In this document: positions 26,132 to 34,908 of the stretch, piece by piece
Layout of the letters: each line of letters begins with the position of its first letter
Position numbering within the stretch: the first letter of the stretch is position 1
NCBI RefSeq assembly: GCF_004349105.1
Contig: NZ_SMLB01000043.1
Coordinates: 1 to 54,932 of the forward strand
Source: Jiangella aurantiaca
GTDB taxonomy: Bacteria; Actinomycetota; Actinomycetes; Jiangellales; Jiangellaceae
DNA: 54,932 nt
Direction: 5' to 3'
Notes under the pieces: model-generated
What the model was told of the DNA's origin: nothing
Databases searched by the model: none
Seen by the model: only the letters and a program-made list of their open reading frames with translations
Position numbers and translations under genes: made by a program

Positions 26132-27414
26132 ACGTCACCGTCCGGGAACCGGTAGGCGACCAGCGACGGGACCAGGATCTCGGTGCCGGCGCCGGGCCGC
26201 TCCGGCGCGCGGTAGCGGCCGTTCTCGATGCGGACCGGGTCGGCGAAGTGCTCGTGCAGATGGTCGACGTACTCGATGACGCGGTTCTCGGTGCTGCCGC
26301 TGACCGCGACGTAGTCGACCATGGCCAGGTGCTGCACGGCCTCGCACAGCCCGACCCCGCCGGCGTGCGGGCAGACCGGGACGCCGAACTTGGCCGCGAG
26401 CAGCAGGATCGCCAGGTTCTCGTTGACACCGGCGACGCGGGTGGCGTCGATCTGCACGAACTGCGTCGCCCCCGCCTGCAGCAGCTGCTTGAACACCACC
26501 CGGTTGGCGACGTGCTCTCCGGTGGCGACGCGGACCGGCGCGATCCGCTCTGCGATGGCGGCGTGGCCGAGGACGTCGTCGGGACTGGTCGGTTCCTCGA
26601 CCCACCACGGATCGAACGGCGCCAGCTCCTTCACCCAGCGCACCGCCTCGTCGACGTCCCAGCGCTGGTTGGCGTCGATGGCGATGCGGAGCTCCGGGCC
26701 GCAGATCTCCCGGGCGATGCCGAGCCGGCGGACGTCGTCCTCGAGGTTGCCGCCGACCTTCAGCTTGATCTGGGTGAAGCCGGCGTCGATGGCCTCGCGG
26801 GTCAGCCGGGCCAGCTTGGCGTCGTCGTACCCGAGCCACCCCGGCGTCGTGGTGTAGGCGGGGTAACCGCGGGCGACGAGGTCGGCGGCCCGCTCGGCCC
26901 GGCCCGGCTCGGCGGCCTGCAGCAGGTGCAGCGCCTCGGCCGGGTCGAGCACGTCGGTGAGGTATCGGAAGTCGACGAGGTCAACGATGCGCTCCGGCGA
27001 GAGGCCGGACAGCAGCCGCCACAGCGGGACGCCGGCGCGCTTGGCCGCGAGGTCCCATAGCGCGTTCACCACGGCGCCGATGGCCATGTGCATGACGCCC
27101 TTCTCCGGGCCGAGCCAGCGCAGCTGGGAGTCGTGCACCAGACGCCGCCAGGCGCTCCCCATGTCCGCCAGCAGCGCGTCGACGTCGGCCCCGACCAGCA
27201 GCGGCCGGAGCGCGTCGATCGCCGCGACCTGCACGTCGTTGCCGCGGCCGATGGTGAACACGAACCCGTGACCGTCGGGGCCGGCGTCGTCCGTGCGCAC
27301 GATCACGTACGCCGCGGAGTAGTCCGGGTCGGGGTTCATCGCGTCGGACCCGTCCAACATCCGCGACGTCGGAAAGCGCAGGTCGAACGTGTCGAGTGCG
27401 GTGATCTGGCTCAT
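26122..27414 (-). CDS. fucD: L-fuconate dehydratase (enolase superfamily)
   Basis: 430-aa member of the mandelate racemase group that converts L-fuconate to 2-keto-3-deoxy-L-fuconate. The N-terminus carries the characteristic [20 protein letters not shown] (11-30). Active-site residues are K217/K219 in KLKVGG, metal ligands D248, E274 and E300 ([17 protein letters not shown]) and H350 in PHAGG, matching the Lys/His pair of the Xanthomonas enzyme. ATG 27414 has AGAAGGG upstream. First gene of a leftward pair with the aldo/keto reductase; divergent from the SDR gene. Confidence 0.93.
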   Translation of the reverse strand: MSQITALDTFDLRFPTSRMLDGSDAMNPDPDYSAAYVIVRTDDAGPDGHGFVFTIGRGNDVQVAAIDALRPLLVGADVDALLADMGSAWRRLVHDSQLRWLGPEKGVMHMAIGAVVNALWDLAAKRAGVPLWRLLSGLSPERIVDLVDFRYLTDVLDPAEALHLLQAAEPGRAERAADLVARGYPAYTTTPGWLGYDDAKLARLTREAIDAGFTQIKLKVGGNLEDDVRRLGIAREICGPELRIAIDANQRWDVDEAVRWVKELAPFDPWWVEEPTSPDDVLGHAAIAERIAPVRVATGEHVANRVVFKQLLQAGATQFVQIDATRVAGVNENLAILLLAAKFGVPVCPHAGGVGLCEAVQHLAMVDYVAVSGSTENRVIEYVDHLHEHFADPVRIENGRYRAPERPGAGTEILVPSLVAYRFPDGDVWR

Positions 27415-27446
27415 GGCGGCCCTTCTGGTCCGTGGACGGCGCTCAT

Positions 27447-27523
27447 ACATCGGATGTCTGTGCGCACCAGTCTGCCACGGCGTTCGGTCTGCCCGGTGGT
27501 CTGACCACAATGACATAGGATGT
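27447..27523. promoter_or_regulatory. Divergent promoter region with FadR-type GntR operator
   Basis: Three dyads lie in the 150-nt gap between fucD and the SDR gene. GTGGTCTGACCAC (27496-27508) is a perfect 6-1-6 palindrome with the TGGTC-N-GACCA core of FadR-subfamily GntR sites. ACATCGGATGT (27447-27457) and ACATAGGATGT (27513-27523) are a repeated near-palindromic box. No regulator gene adjoins; the FCD-type GntR gene at 51210-51953 is of the right subfamily but distant. Confidence 0.6.
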
Positions 27524-27564
27524 CTCGCGCGATCGAACAGCAGCGACGAGTCAGGGAGCGGACC

Positions 27565-28311
27565 ATGGGTGAACTGGACGGTCTGACCGCGGTGGTGACC
27601 GGCGGCGCGTCGGGCATCGGACTGGCCACGGCGCGGCGACTGGCCGCCGCCGGCGCGTCGGTCGGCGTGCTGGACCGCGCCATCGACGGCGCCCCATCCG
27701 ACCTCTACGCCGTCCAATGCGACGTCACCGACTCCAACGGTGTCGCCGCCGCGGTGACCGCCGTCGCGGAGCGGTTCGGCGGCCTCGACATCGTCGTCAA
27801 CAACGCCGGCATCGGCGCCGCCGGCACCGTCGAGGACAACCCCGATGACGAATGGCACCGCGTCTACGACGTCAACGTCGTCGGCATGGTCCGGGTCACC
27901 CGCGCCGCCCTCCCCTACCTCCGGAAGTCGGAGCACGCGGCCATCGTCAACGTCTGCTCCGTCGCCGCCACCGCCGGACTTCCGCAGCGTGCCCTCTACT
28001 CCGCCACCAAGGGCGCCGTCCTCTCCCTCACCCAGGCCATGGCCGCCGATCACCTCCCCGACGGCATCCGCGTCAATGCCGTCAACCCCGGCACCGCCGA
28101 CACCCCCTGGGTCACCCGCCTCCTTGACGCCGCCCCCGACCCCGCCGCCGAACGCGCCGCCCTGGAGGCCCGCCAGCCCACCGGCCGGCTCGTCCCGCCC
28201 GAGGACGTCGCCGCCGCCATCGTCTATCTCGCCGGCCCCGCCGCCGGCTCCGTCACCGGCACCACCATCGCCGTCGACGGCGGCATGCAGGCCCTACGCC
28301 TGCGCAAGTAG
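27565..28311 (+). CDS. SDR oxidoreductase, probable 2-keto-3-deoxy-L-fuconate dehydrogenase
   Basis: 248-aa classical short-chain dehydrogenase: TGGASGIG (12-19) for NAD binding, VVNNAGIG, catalytic Ser in NVCSVAAT and YSATKG (Tyr-Lys), and the closing [12 protein letters not shown] 27565 has AGGGAG 9 nt upstream; an in-frame ATG at 27520 overlaps the operators and is less likely. Divergence from fucD and a shared promoter region point to the next step, oxidation of 2-keto-3-deoxy-L-fuconate at C4. The following hydrolase is not in the window. Confidence 0.88.
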   Translation: MGELDGLTAVVTGGASGIGLATARRLAAAGASVGVLDRAIDGAPSDLYAVQCDVTDSNGVAAAVTAVAERFGGLDIVVNNAGIGAAGTVEDNPDDEWHRVYDVNVVGMVRVTRAALPYLRKSEHAAIVNVCSVAATAGLPQRALYSATKGAVLSLTQAMAADHLPDGIRVNAVNPGTADTPWVTRLLDAAPDPAAERAALEARQPTGRLVPPEDVAAAIVYLAGPAAGSVTGTTIAVDGGMQALRLRK

Positions 28312-28668
28312 CCCGACGGTGAAATGAAATGAGGCTCTTCTGCTGCTTCCGTGGGTGGGTGAGCGCCTCAGGTCCGATCGCGGAACGGGTGCCGTGGCTG
28401 GTACCCGCGATACCGGTGGATGCCCGCGAAACCGGCGGACACGGCGGGGATCGGCCCGGCATCCGTCGGCGGGGTGGGCATTCGCCGGTTTGCCGGGCAT
28501 CAGCCGGTGTCCTCACTTGCCGGGCGGACACCTCACCCGTCTGATGGCCTCCTGGCGTGCCGACGGGTCCCCGTTGCGGCTCTCACGCGGGTGAGGTGTC
28601 ATCCGGGTGCGTGATCGGGAGGGAGTTTCCCGCGCCACAGCAGGCAGAGCTCCCTCCGGACACTCCCG

Positions 28669-28742
28669 CGTTGATCTTGGAGTTGTTCGGCAATTGGAGG
28701 GTGAAATGTCCGATAGATGACCGAACAACTCCAAGATCAACG
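28669..28742 (-). repeat. Palindromic repeat family 2, copy 2 (74 nt)
   Basis: Perfect 22-bp arms (28669-28690 and 28721-28742) identical to the outer arms of the element at 20372-20445, with a 30-nt centre that matches that element in reverse complement. Because the arms are palindromic, only the asymmetric centre (CATCTATCGGACAT on the minus strand) shows the inverted orientation. Confidence 0.9.
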
Positions 28743-28832
28743 CTGGCCGGGTGGCGTTCCTCGTTGGCTTGGGCCCAGGTCACACCGACTCCTCACCGGG
28801 AAACGCACCAACGAAAGCAGCAGAAGACCCTG

Positions 28833-28897
28833 AAATGATCACGTTGAGTAGGGGTGCACCCGCTTCACCAGGCATGCATCCCTGGTGAACCGTGAAT
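28833..28897 (+). repeat. Dispersed repeat family 3, copy 2 (about 65 nt)
   Basis: Matches the minus strand of 10851-10915, with the first 21 positions identical. Here the core TTCACCAGG-CATGCAT-C-CCTGGTGAA gives a 9-bp hairpin. It ends 38 nt before the ispF stop codon in a tail-to-tail gap. Confidence 0.8.
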
Positions 28898-28935
28898 ACG
28901 CCTCGTCCTACGGCCCTCGCCGAGCCGGCGTCGGG

Positions 28936-29427
28936 TCAGCTGTCCGCGGGCTTGAGCAGCAGCGCGGTGGCGACGGCAGCGAGACCCTCGCCGCGACCGG
29001 TGAGGCCCAGCCCGTCCGTCGTGGTGCCGCTGACGCTCACCGGGGCGCCGATCGCCTCGGACAGAACCGCCTGGGCCTCGTCGCGGCGGGAGCCGATGCG
29101 CGGGCGGATGCCGACGACCTGGACCGAGGCGTTGCCGATCGCGAACGACGCCGCGCGGACCAGCCGCGCGGTCTCGCCGAGCAGCGCGACACCGGAGGCG
29201 CCGGCCCATTCGGGGCGGTCGGTACCGAAGACGGAGCCGAGGTCGCCGAGGCCGGCGGCGGAGAGCAGGGCGTCACAGACGGCGTGGGCGGCGACGTCGC
29301 CGTCGGAGTGGCCAACGGGGCCGGCCGGCTCGTCCGGCCAGTGCAAGCCGGCCACCCAGCACGGGCGGCCGGGCTCCAGCCGGTGGACGTCGACGCCGAG
29401 GCCGACCCGAGGAGCCGGGGCGGTCAT
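28936..29427 (-). CDS. ispF: 2-C-methyl-D-erythritol 2,4-cyclodiphosphate synthase
   Basis: 163-aa trimeric MEP-pathway enzyme forming MEcPP from CDP-ME-2-phosphate with loss of CMP. Metal ligands are in GVDVHRLE and [17 protein letters not shown]; the C-terminus has [17 protein letters not shown] for the CDP pocket. Its ATG overlaps the ispD stop (ATGA), so ispD-ispF are coupled. Typical actinobacterial order continues to cysS; here fucose genes and repeats lie between. Confidence 0.95.
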   Translation of the reverse strand: MTAPAPRVGLGVDVHRLEPGRPCWVAGLHWPDEPAGPVGHSDGDVAAHAVCDALLSAAGLGDLGSVFGTDRPEWAGASGVALLGETARLVRAASFAIGNASVQVVGIRPRIGSRRDEAQAVLSEAIGAPVSVSGTTTDGLGLTGRGEGLAAVATALLLKPADS

Positions 29428-30104
29428 ACGGCGGCCGCCCGCCGGGCCAGCACGGTCTCGGCGAGCAGCAGATCCTGCGGCCGCGTCACCTTGAAGGCGT
29501 CCGAGTGGCCGGCGACGACGTGGACGGGCAGCCCGATGCGCTCGACCAGCGCGGCGTCGTCGGGTGCGTCGGTGTCGCCGCGCTCGACGGCGGCCGCATG
29601 CGCCCGCTCGAGGACCGTGCGGCGGAAGCCCTGCGGGGTCTGGACGGCGCGCAGCTCGGTGCGGTCGGGGGTGGCCGTGACCCGGCCGGCGCCGTCGACC
29701 ACCTTCAGGGTGTCGACGACGGGCAGCCCCGGGATGACGGCGTCGTGCCCGGCCAGGACGCCGGCCGCCACGGCGTCGAACAGCTGGGACGGCGCCAGGC
29801 AGCGGGCGGCGTCGTGCACGAGCACGACCTCGGTGTCGCCGGGCAGCGCGGCCAGCCCGTTCGCGACCGAGTGCTGCCGGGTGGCGCCGCCGGGCACGAC
29901 GGCGACCGCGCCGCCCAGAGCGGGGTCGCCCTCGAAACCGTCCGGCGCCACCACGACCACGTGTGTGACCCGGGCGGCGCCGGAGGCGGCCCGCAGAGCA
30001 TGCCAGACCAGGGGACGCCCGCCGACCTCGACGAACGCCTTCGGGCGACCTTCGCCCAGCCGCTCACCACGACCGGCGGCGACCACGATGCACGCGACGT
30101 TCAC
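29424..30104 (-). CDS. ispD: 2-C-methyl-D-erythritol 4-phosphate cytidylyltransferase
   Basis: 226-aa nucleotidyltransferase making CDP-ME from MEP and CTP in isoprenoid synthesis. The N-terminal glycine-rich CTP loop is [18 protein letters not shown]; later motifs are [12 protein letters not shown] and QTPQGFRR. Length fits the family. It begins 32 nt after the carD stop, so carD-ispD-ispF probably form one operon, as in many actinobacteria. Confidence 0.95.
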   Translation of the reverse strand: MNVACIVVAAGRGERLGEGRPKAFVEVGGRPLVWHALRAASGAARVTHVVVVAPDGFEGDPALGGAVAVVPGGATRQHSVANGLAALPGDTEVVLVHDAARCLAPSQLFDAVAAGVLAGHDAVIPGLPVVDTLKVVDGAGRVTATPDRTELRAVQTPQGFRRTVLERAHAAAVERGDTDAPDDAALVERIGLPVHVVAGHSDAFKVTRPQDLLLAETVLARRAAAV

Positions 30105-30136
30105 GACGGGATCATGCCCCGTTCGACGCGCGCCTG

Positions 30137-30619
30137 TCAGCCCGCGAGAACCTCGTCGAGCAGAGTCTCGGCCTTGTCCTCGTTCGTGTTCTCGGCCAGG
30201 GCCAGCTCGGAGACGAGCACCTGACGGGCCTTGGCCAGCATGCGCTTCTCGCCCGCGGACAGCCCGCGGTCGCGCTCGCGCCGCCAGAGGTCGCGGACGA
30301 CCTCGGCCACCTTGATGACATCACCCGACGCGAGCTTCTCGAGGTTCGCCTTGTACCGGCGCGACCAGTTGGTGGGCTCTTCGGTGTGCGGCATGCGCAG
30401 CACCTCGAAGACGCGATCGAGCCCTTCCTGGTTGACGACGTCGCGCACGCCGACGAGGTCGACGTTGTCAGCCGGGACGCGAACGGTCAGGTCACCTTGC
30501 GTGACCTTCAGGACGAGGTACTGACGTTCCTCTCCTTTGATGACCCGGGACTCGATCGCCTCGATGAGCGCAGCCCCGTGATGGGGGTAGACAACCGTTT
30601 CGCCGACCTTGAAAGTCAT
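30137..30619 (-). CDS. carD: CarD-family RNA polymerase-binding regulator
   Basis: 160-aa essential actinobacterial regulator that binds the RNAP beta subunit and stabilises open promoter complexes. The N-terminal Tudor-like domain begins [19 protein letters not shown] and the C-terminal helical DNA-contact domain includes [13 protein letters not shown] and [19 protein letters not shown] 30619, with AGGA upstream, gives the exact family length; the frame runs on to 30664 without support. A TATCAT -10-like element (minus strand, 30646-30651) lies upstream. Confidence 0.95.
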   Translation of the reverse strand: MTFKVGETVVYPHHGAALIEAIESRVIKGEERQYLVLKVTQGDLTVRVPADNVDLVGVRDVVNQEGLDRVFEVLRMPHTEEPTNWSRRYKANLEKLASGDVIKVAEVVRDLWRRERDRGLSAGEKRMLAKARQVLVSELALAENTNEDKAETLLDEVLAG

Positions 30620-30714
30620 GTGTTCCTGTCCCCTTTCCCCCACCGATGATAGCACGATTTTCACGACTCGGATGAGCGTTTGTGCTGGTCAGCGCCAGTG
30701 ATGGGGGTTGACAA
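30578..30714. repeat. 17-nt direct repeat pair spaced 120 nt around the carD start
   Basis: GTGATGGGGGTAGACAA (30578-30594, inside carD) and GTGATGGGGGTTGACAA (30698-30714, upstream) differ at one base and lie exactly 120 nt apart; GATGAGCG recurs nearby as well. The upstream copy contains TTGACA, a possible -35 for a rightward promoter. The remaining gap 30715-30912 upstream of the lipoprotein shows no other element. Confidence 0.6.
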
Positions 30715-30912
30715 ATGGCCATTCGGCGTGCTGCGGTCGCTCGTCATACGCCTTCGGCGGCCGCTCCGGAGTGTCCGATTCACCCCATTCCAAGGTCATC
30801 GATCTTGCTGTCCCACCAGGTAGGAGCGGGTGCCGGTGACCGAGCGCCGGGACGGCGCCGGTACGCTGGTCCGCGGTCTGTCCACTGTGAGCGCGCTTTC
30901 GAGGAGCACGTG

Positions 30913-31494
30913 GTGAAGGTTGCTGTCCGGCGTCTGGTTCTCGTCGCCGCCCCGGTCCTGGTGCTGGGCGTGGCCGGCTGCAGCATCCACGAGCAGACCC
31001 AGCGGTGGTACTCCGCCGACAACGGCGTGAACGCCGAGGCCGGCGACATCGGCCTGCGCAACGTCCAGGTGGTGTCCGACGGCGACGGCACGGCCACCGT
31101 CATCGCCACGCTGACGAACCGCGGAAACAGCGACGACGAACTGGTCGAGGTCGTCATCGGCGACGTCACCGCCGACCTCGCCGACGGTCCGGTCGAGCTG
31201 CCCGTCAGCGGCATCGCCGATATCGGGCCCGACGCCGACCGCGTCGACGGCTTCGACGTCGAGGCCGATCCGGGGCACACGGTCACCGTCGAGTTCCGCT
31301 TCGACCGCGCGCCGCGCACCACCGTCCACGCGCTCGTGCGGCCCGCGGAGGGTCCCTACGCCGAGGCGCTGCCGGCCGAGCCGGCTGAGACCCCGGCGGA
31401 CGAGCCCACCGCCGAGGCGACCGAGGCACCCACCGGCGAGCCGACCGGCCAGCCTGCTGAGGAGCCGACCGGCACGGAGACACCGACGGAGTGA
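30913..31494 (+). CDS. Secreted lipoprotein of unknown function, 193 aa
   Basis: Signal peptide with basic start, hydrophobic core and lipobox GVAGC (Cys at about 23), so the mature protein is lipid-anchored outside the membrane. A beta-rich domain follows (NVQVVSDGDGTATVIATLTN, with the look of an intermediate Ig-like/DUF461-type fold), then a Pro/Thr/Glu-rich tail. GAGGAG at 30901 favours GTG 30913 over 30910. Lipoproteins of this type sit upstream of carD in other actinomycetes. No ligand can be assigned. Confidence 0.75.
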   Translation: MKVAVRRLVLVAAPVLVLGVAGCSIHEQTQRWYSADNGVNAEAGDIGLRNVQVVSDGDGTATVIATLTNRGNSDDELVEVVIGDVTADLADGPVELPVSGIADIGPDADRVDGFDVEADPGHTVTVEFRFDRAPRTTVHALVRPAEGPYAEALPAEPAETPADEPTAEATEAPTGEPTGQPAEEPTGTETPTE

Positions 31495-31500
31495 CCGGCC

Positions 31501-32562
31501 TCAGGCGAACCTGAGGCCCAGCCCGGGCGCCGTCGCCGCCGTCAGCCGAGCGTCCGCGATGACGACGCCGCTCGGCTCGGCGAGGCAGCCCAGCGCGGCG
31601 AACGAGGCGTCCTCGACGTCCTCGACAATCGTGGGCTCGGGCAGCGTCAGCGCCAGCTGGCCGGACAGCTCCGGCAGCAGGTGCGGCGCGACGCTCACCC
31701 CGTAGCTCCTGGCCAGCGCGACGATGCGCAGGAACGGCGTGATGCCGCCGACCCGCACGACGTTGGGCTGCACGACGTCGCAGGCACCGGCGTCGAGCAG
31801 GTCGCGGAAGCGGTGGATCGTGTGCGCGTTCTCGCCGAGCGCGATCGGAACGCCGGTCGCGCGACGCAGCTCCGCGTACGCCCACGTCGCGTCGGCCAGC
31901 AGCGGCTCCTCGACCCAATACAGGTCGTACGGCGCCAGTGCGGCGATCGCACGGCGGGCCGTCGGCAGGTCCCAGCGCTGGTTCGCGTCGACCATCAATC
32001 GGCGCCGGGGCCCGAGAACCTCCCGCACGGCCGCCACCCGTTCGACGTCCTCGTCCAGCGACGGCCGGCCGACCTTCATCTTGACCGCGCCGTGCCCCGT
32101 GTCGACCCACCGCTCGGCCTGGGCGACCAGTTCGTCCAGCGAGTAGTGCAGGTTGACGCCGCTGCCGTACACCTCGGCAGAGTCGTGCCGCCGGCCGAGC
32201 AGGTCGGTGAGGCCCAGCCCGGCCCGCCGGCCGCGCAGGTCCCAAAGCGCGAGGTCGACGCCGGCCAGCGCGATGGTCGTGACGCCGCCGCTGCCGGCCT
32301 CGTGGAGGTGCCGCCACAGCCCGTCCCAGACGACCTCCGGCTCGGCCGGCCGGCCCACGAGCCACTCGGCGATGTCCTGCGTGAGCAGCGCGTGCACCGC
32401 GCCGGCGCCGATGGTCGGCGTCCAGCTGAACCCGCGGCCATCCGCGCCGTCCGACGTCGTCAGCACGACCTCGATGACGTGCACCCGCGGCACGTCCGGA
32501 CCCCACGGCCGGCGCAGCGGCAGCCGCAGCACCCGCGCGGACAGTCCGGCGACGGTGCTCAC
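31501..32562 (-). CDS. Enolase-superfamily (mandelate racemase group) enzyme
   Basis: 353-aa acid-sugar dehydratase, epimerase or cycloisomerase. Acid/base residues K161/K163 (KMKVG) and H294 (VAPHLL) and metal ligands D192 (VDANQRW), the glutamates of WVEEP (about 218-219) and E244 (GEN) are visible. GTG 32562 overlaps the stop of the preceding dehydrogenase gene (GTGA). Last gene of the eight-gene operon. With an uronate-dehydrogenase-like neighbour and a pectate lyase nearby, an aldarate/lactone role is plausible but not shown. Confidence 0.88.
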   Translation of the reverse strand: MSTVAGLSARVLRLPLRRPWGPDVPRVHVIEVVLTTSDGADGRGFSWTPTIGAGAVHALLTQDIAEWLVGRPAEPEVVWDGLWRHLHEAGSGGVTTIALAGVDLALWDLRGRRAGLGLTDLLGRRHDSAEVYGSGVNLHYSLDELVAQAERWVDTGHGAVKMKVGRPSLDEDVERVAAVREVLGPRRRLMVDANQRWDLPTARRAIAALAPYDLYWVEEPLLADATWAYAELRRATGVPIALGENAHTIHRFRDLLDAGACDVVQPNVVRVGGITPFLRIVALARSYGVSVAPHLLPELSGQLALTLPEPTIVEDVEDASFAALGCLAEPSGVVIADARLTAATAPGLGLRFA

Positions 32563-33440
32563 CGCAGCTCCGTGCGCCAGCTGCGTTCGGGTTTCCAGCC
32601 GAGCAGGCGTTCGGCGTTGGCGTTGCTGAACGCCGACCCGGTCCCGGCCAGGACGTCGGCGATGCCGGTGGTGCCGGGGTGGTAGCGCGGCAGCAGCTCG
32701 GCCAGCGGCTCGCGGGCCAGCGCATCGGCGGCCCCGACGAAGAACGTCTCCCCGTTGGGCACGTCCTCCGCGCGGCGCAGCAGCACCTCGACGAAGTCCG
32801 CGGCGTCGCGGGCGTCGACGTAGTTGAACAGCGACCCCGCCGCCAGCGCCGGGTCGTCCAGCCGCTCCCGCACGGTGTGTCCCTGCTGGGTCGGCGCGCC
32901 GGCCCACTCGTCCTCGGCGATCACGTAGCAGGGCCGGATCGCGGCCAGCCGCATCCGGTCACCGGCCTGCGCGGTGAACATCCGCATCACATGCTCGGCC
33001 ATCAGTTTGGACAGCCCGTAGGCGTTCCACGGCCGCACCGGGTGCGTCTCGTCGATCGGCAGATAGGACGGCGCCCACCCGGTCGGCGCGCCGTACCCGA
33101 CCACGGTCGGGCTCGAGGCCACCACGACGGTGCCGGCGCCGGCATCCAGCGCGGACCGGCACACGTTGTAGGCCAGCGCGGTGTTGGTGCGCAGGATCTC
33201 CCGCTCCGGCCGGCTGAACGGGACCGCGATCGCGGCCAGGTGCACCACCGCATCGGGCCGCACCCGCGCCAGCGCCCAGCTCGCCTCGTCCACCACCGTC
33301 AGGTCCGCGGCGAACCAGTGCTCACGATGCCGCGTCGGCGCGCGCAGGTCGACGCTGACGACGTCGTGGCCGGCCTGCAGCAGCCCCTGGACGACGCTCT
33401 CGCCCAGCCGCCCGGACCCGCCGGTGACCAGGATTCTCAC
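32559..33440 (-). CDS. NAD(P)-dependent epimerase/dehydrogenase (extended SDR)
   Basis: 293-aa extended short-chain dehydrogenase: nucleotide loop VTGGSGRLGE (5-14), DAVVHLAAIA, and catalytic YGLSK with an upstream Ser in VVASSPTVVGYG. Size and sequence are compatible with an uronate dehydrogenase or a sugar epimerase. It overlaps the Gfo/Idh gene upstream by 4 nt (GTGA) and the enolase-type gene downstream by 4 nt, so the three enzymes are translated together and probably act in sequence. Confidence 0.85.
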   Translation of the reverse strand: MRILVTGGSGRLGESVVQGLLQAGHDVVSVDLRAPTRHREHWFAADLTVVDEASWALARVRPDAVVHLAAIAVPFSRPEREILRTNTALAYNVCRSALDAGAGTVVVASSPTVVGYGAPTGWAPSYLPIDETHPVRPWNAYGLSKLMAEHVMRMFTAQAGDRMRLAAIRPCYVIAEDEWAGAPTQQGHTVRERLDDPALAAGSLFNYVDARDAADFVEVLLRRAEDVPNGETFFVGAADALAREPLAELLPRYHPGTTGIADVLAGTGSAFSNANAERLLGWKPERSWRTELR

Positions 33441-34801
33441 GGCGCACTCGCCGGGCGCAGCTCGTCTGCACGCAGCGGCAGGCCGAGGCTCGCCACCGGC
33501 ACCGGCCGTCCGGTGACCAGCGACTCGTTACCGGCCAGCCCGACCGCGACGCTGCGGAAGCCGTCCGCGGCGCCGGCGGGCCGGCCGAGCGGGTCGTCGC
33601 CGGGGCCGCGGAACACGTCGTCGAGAAGGAGTCGATCCCCACCGCCGTGTCCATGAGGCCCGTGAGCACCGTGCGGGCTGTCCGGCACCGGCACCTCGAC
33701 GGCCGGCTCCCAGTGCCGCTGCAACACGATCCGGGTGCCCTTGCGGCGGACCCGCTCGACGTCGGCACCGGCGTCGCGGGCCTTGTGCGCCGATTCGACC
33801 ACCTCGATCTCGAGGCGCCCGGCAGTGCCGTTGAACGCGACCCGGTACCCCTCCCACGGCGAATGTGCGTTCAGCGTGTAGCTGAGGCTGGCGCCGCGCT
33901 CGTACCCGACCAGGACGTTCAGGTTGTCCTCGATGGTGATGCCCTCGCCGAACACGTCCTGGTCGCGGATGTAGCCGTCGTCGCCCTCGGCCTCCAGGTA
34001 CAGCCGGCGCAGGGTGTCGTCGGCGGCGAGGTCGAGGGCGAACGGGTCGGCGGCCCGGCCGGCGTCATCGCGGCTACGCACCGGCCGCGGGCCGAGACCG
34101 CGGGCCTTGGCGTTCTCGGCGCCGTAGAAGCGCAGCCCGCCGAGCGCGAAGACCGTCGCGGGCACGTCGTCGAGCCACCAGTTCACCAGGTCGAAGTGGT
34201 GCGTGGCCTTGTGCACCAGCAGTCCGCCCGAGCGGTCCTTCTCGCGGTGCCAGCGACGGAAGTAGTCCGCGCCGTGCGAGGTGTCGAGCACCCACTCGAA
34301 GTGCACCGACGTGACGTCGCCGATGGCACCGTCGAGGATCAGCTGCTTCACCGTCGAGTTGCGCGGGGAGTAGCGGTAGTTGAACGTCATGACCAGATCC
34401 GCCGACGACTCGCGGGCCGCCGCCGCGATGGCCTTGGCCTTGTCGACGCTGGTGGTCAGCGGCTTCTCGACCACGACGTCGCTGCCGTGCTCGAGCGCCG
34501 CGACCACATAGCGGTGGTGGGTCCAGTCCGGCGAGGTCACGATGACGGCGTCGGGCCGCACGTCCTCGAGCAGGGCGTCGAAGTCGTCGGGACGGTACCG
34601 GCCCGGCAGCGGCGCGTCGGGACCGTACGCGGCACGCACGCGCTCGTCGTAGTACGACATCCGGGTCGCGTTGACGTCGCACCAGGCGACCGGCGTTCCG
34701 ACGTCGGCATGGGTGGTGAGCAGGGCGTCGACGTACATCTGCGCCCTGCTGCCGGTGCCGACGACGGCGTAGCGCCGCGGGCCGGGGATGGTTGCGTTCA
34801 C
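33437..34801 (-). CDS. Gfo/Idh/MocA-family oxidoreductase, 454 aa
   Basis: NAD(P)-dependent sugar oxidoreductase. The Rossmann domain starts YAVVGTGSRAQMYVDALL, the conserved EKP motif is VVVEKPLTTS (about 110-119), and the C-terminal alpha/beta domain carries GGLLVHKATHHFDLVNWW with the catalytic His region. An unusual Gly/His-rich loop near residue 395 (HGAHGPHGHGGG) may bind metal. GTG 34801 has a strong AAAGGAG. The 107-nt gap upstream separates it from the binding-protein gene of the same operon. Confidence 0.9.
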   Translation of the reverse strand: MNATIPGPRRYAVVGTGSRAQMYVDALLTTHADVGTPVAWCDVNATRMSYYDERVRAAYGPDAPLPGRYRPDDFDALLEDVRPDAVIVTSPDWTHHRYVVAALEHGSDVVVEKPLTTSVDKAKAIAAAARESSADLVMTFNYRYSPRNSTVKQLILDGAIGDVTSVHFEWVLDTSHGADYFRRWHREKDRSGGLLVHKATHHFDLVNWWLDDVPATVFALGGLRFYGAENAKARGLGPRPVRSRDDAGRAADPFALDLAADDTLRRLYLEAEGDDGYIRDQDVFGEGITIEDNLNVLVGYERGASLSYTLNAHSPWEGYRVAFNGTAGRLEIEVVESAHKARDAGADVERVRRKGTRIVLQRHWEPAVEVPVPDSPHGAHGPHGHGGGDRLLLDDVFRGPGDDPLGRPAGAADGFRSVAVGLAGNESLVTGRPVPVASLGLPLRADELRPASAP

Positions 34802-34908
34802 TGGTCTCCTTTACCTTGTGGAGCTCACCGGCGTCTTGGACCTCGCGGTCGGCCTGCAATCCCGCGCTCCATCTGCTGGTGGATCACGGCGACGAGGACG
34901 GGACACCG

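Larger units (their letters stand above)
28312..28935. repeat. 624-nt repeat-rich island between the SDR gene and ispF
   Basis: No gene is visible. The segment is bounded by inverted TCTTCTGCTGCTT (28336-28348) and its complement AAGCAGCAGAAGA (28815-28827) with further flanking matches, encloses a family 2 palindrome (28669-28742) and adjoins a family 3 repeat (28833-28897). An internal inverted pair ACACCTCACCCG / CGGGTGAGGTGT (near 28528 and 28588) is also present. It may be a decayed mobile element of the MITE type; no transposase fragment was recognised. Confidence 0.6.

Noticed and set aside
28312-28935. CRISPR array or small proteins in the repeat island
   Set aside because: Repeats are unique inverted pairs rather than regular direct repeats with spacers, and the short open frames have no ribosome site or similarity.
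34802-34908. Small gene in the 107-nt gap between SBP1 and Gfo/Idh
   Set aside because: No start with a ribosome site and no recognisable peptide; treated as operon spacer.
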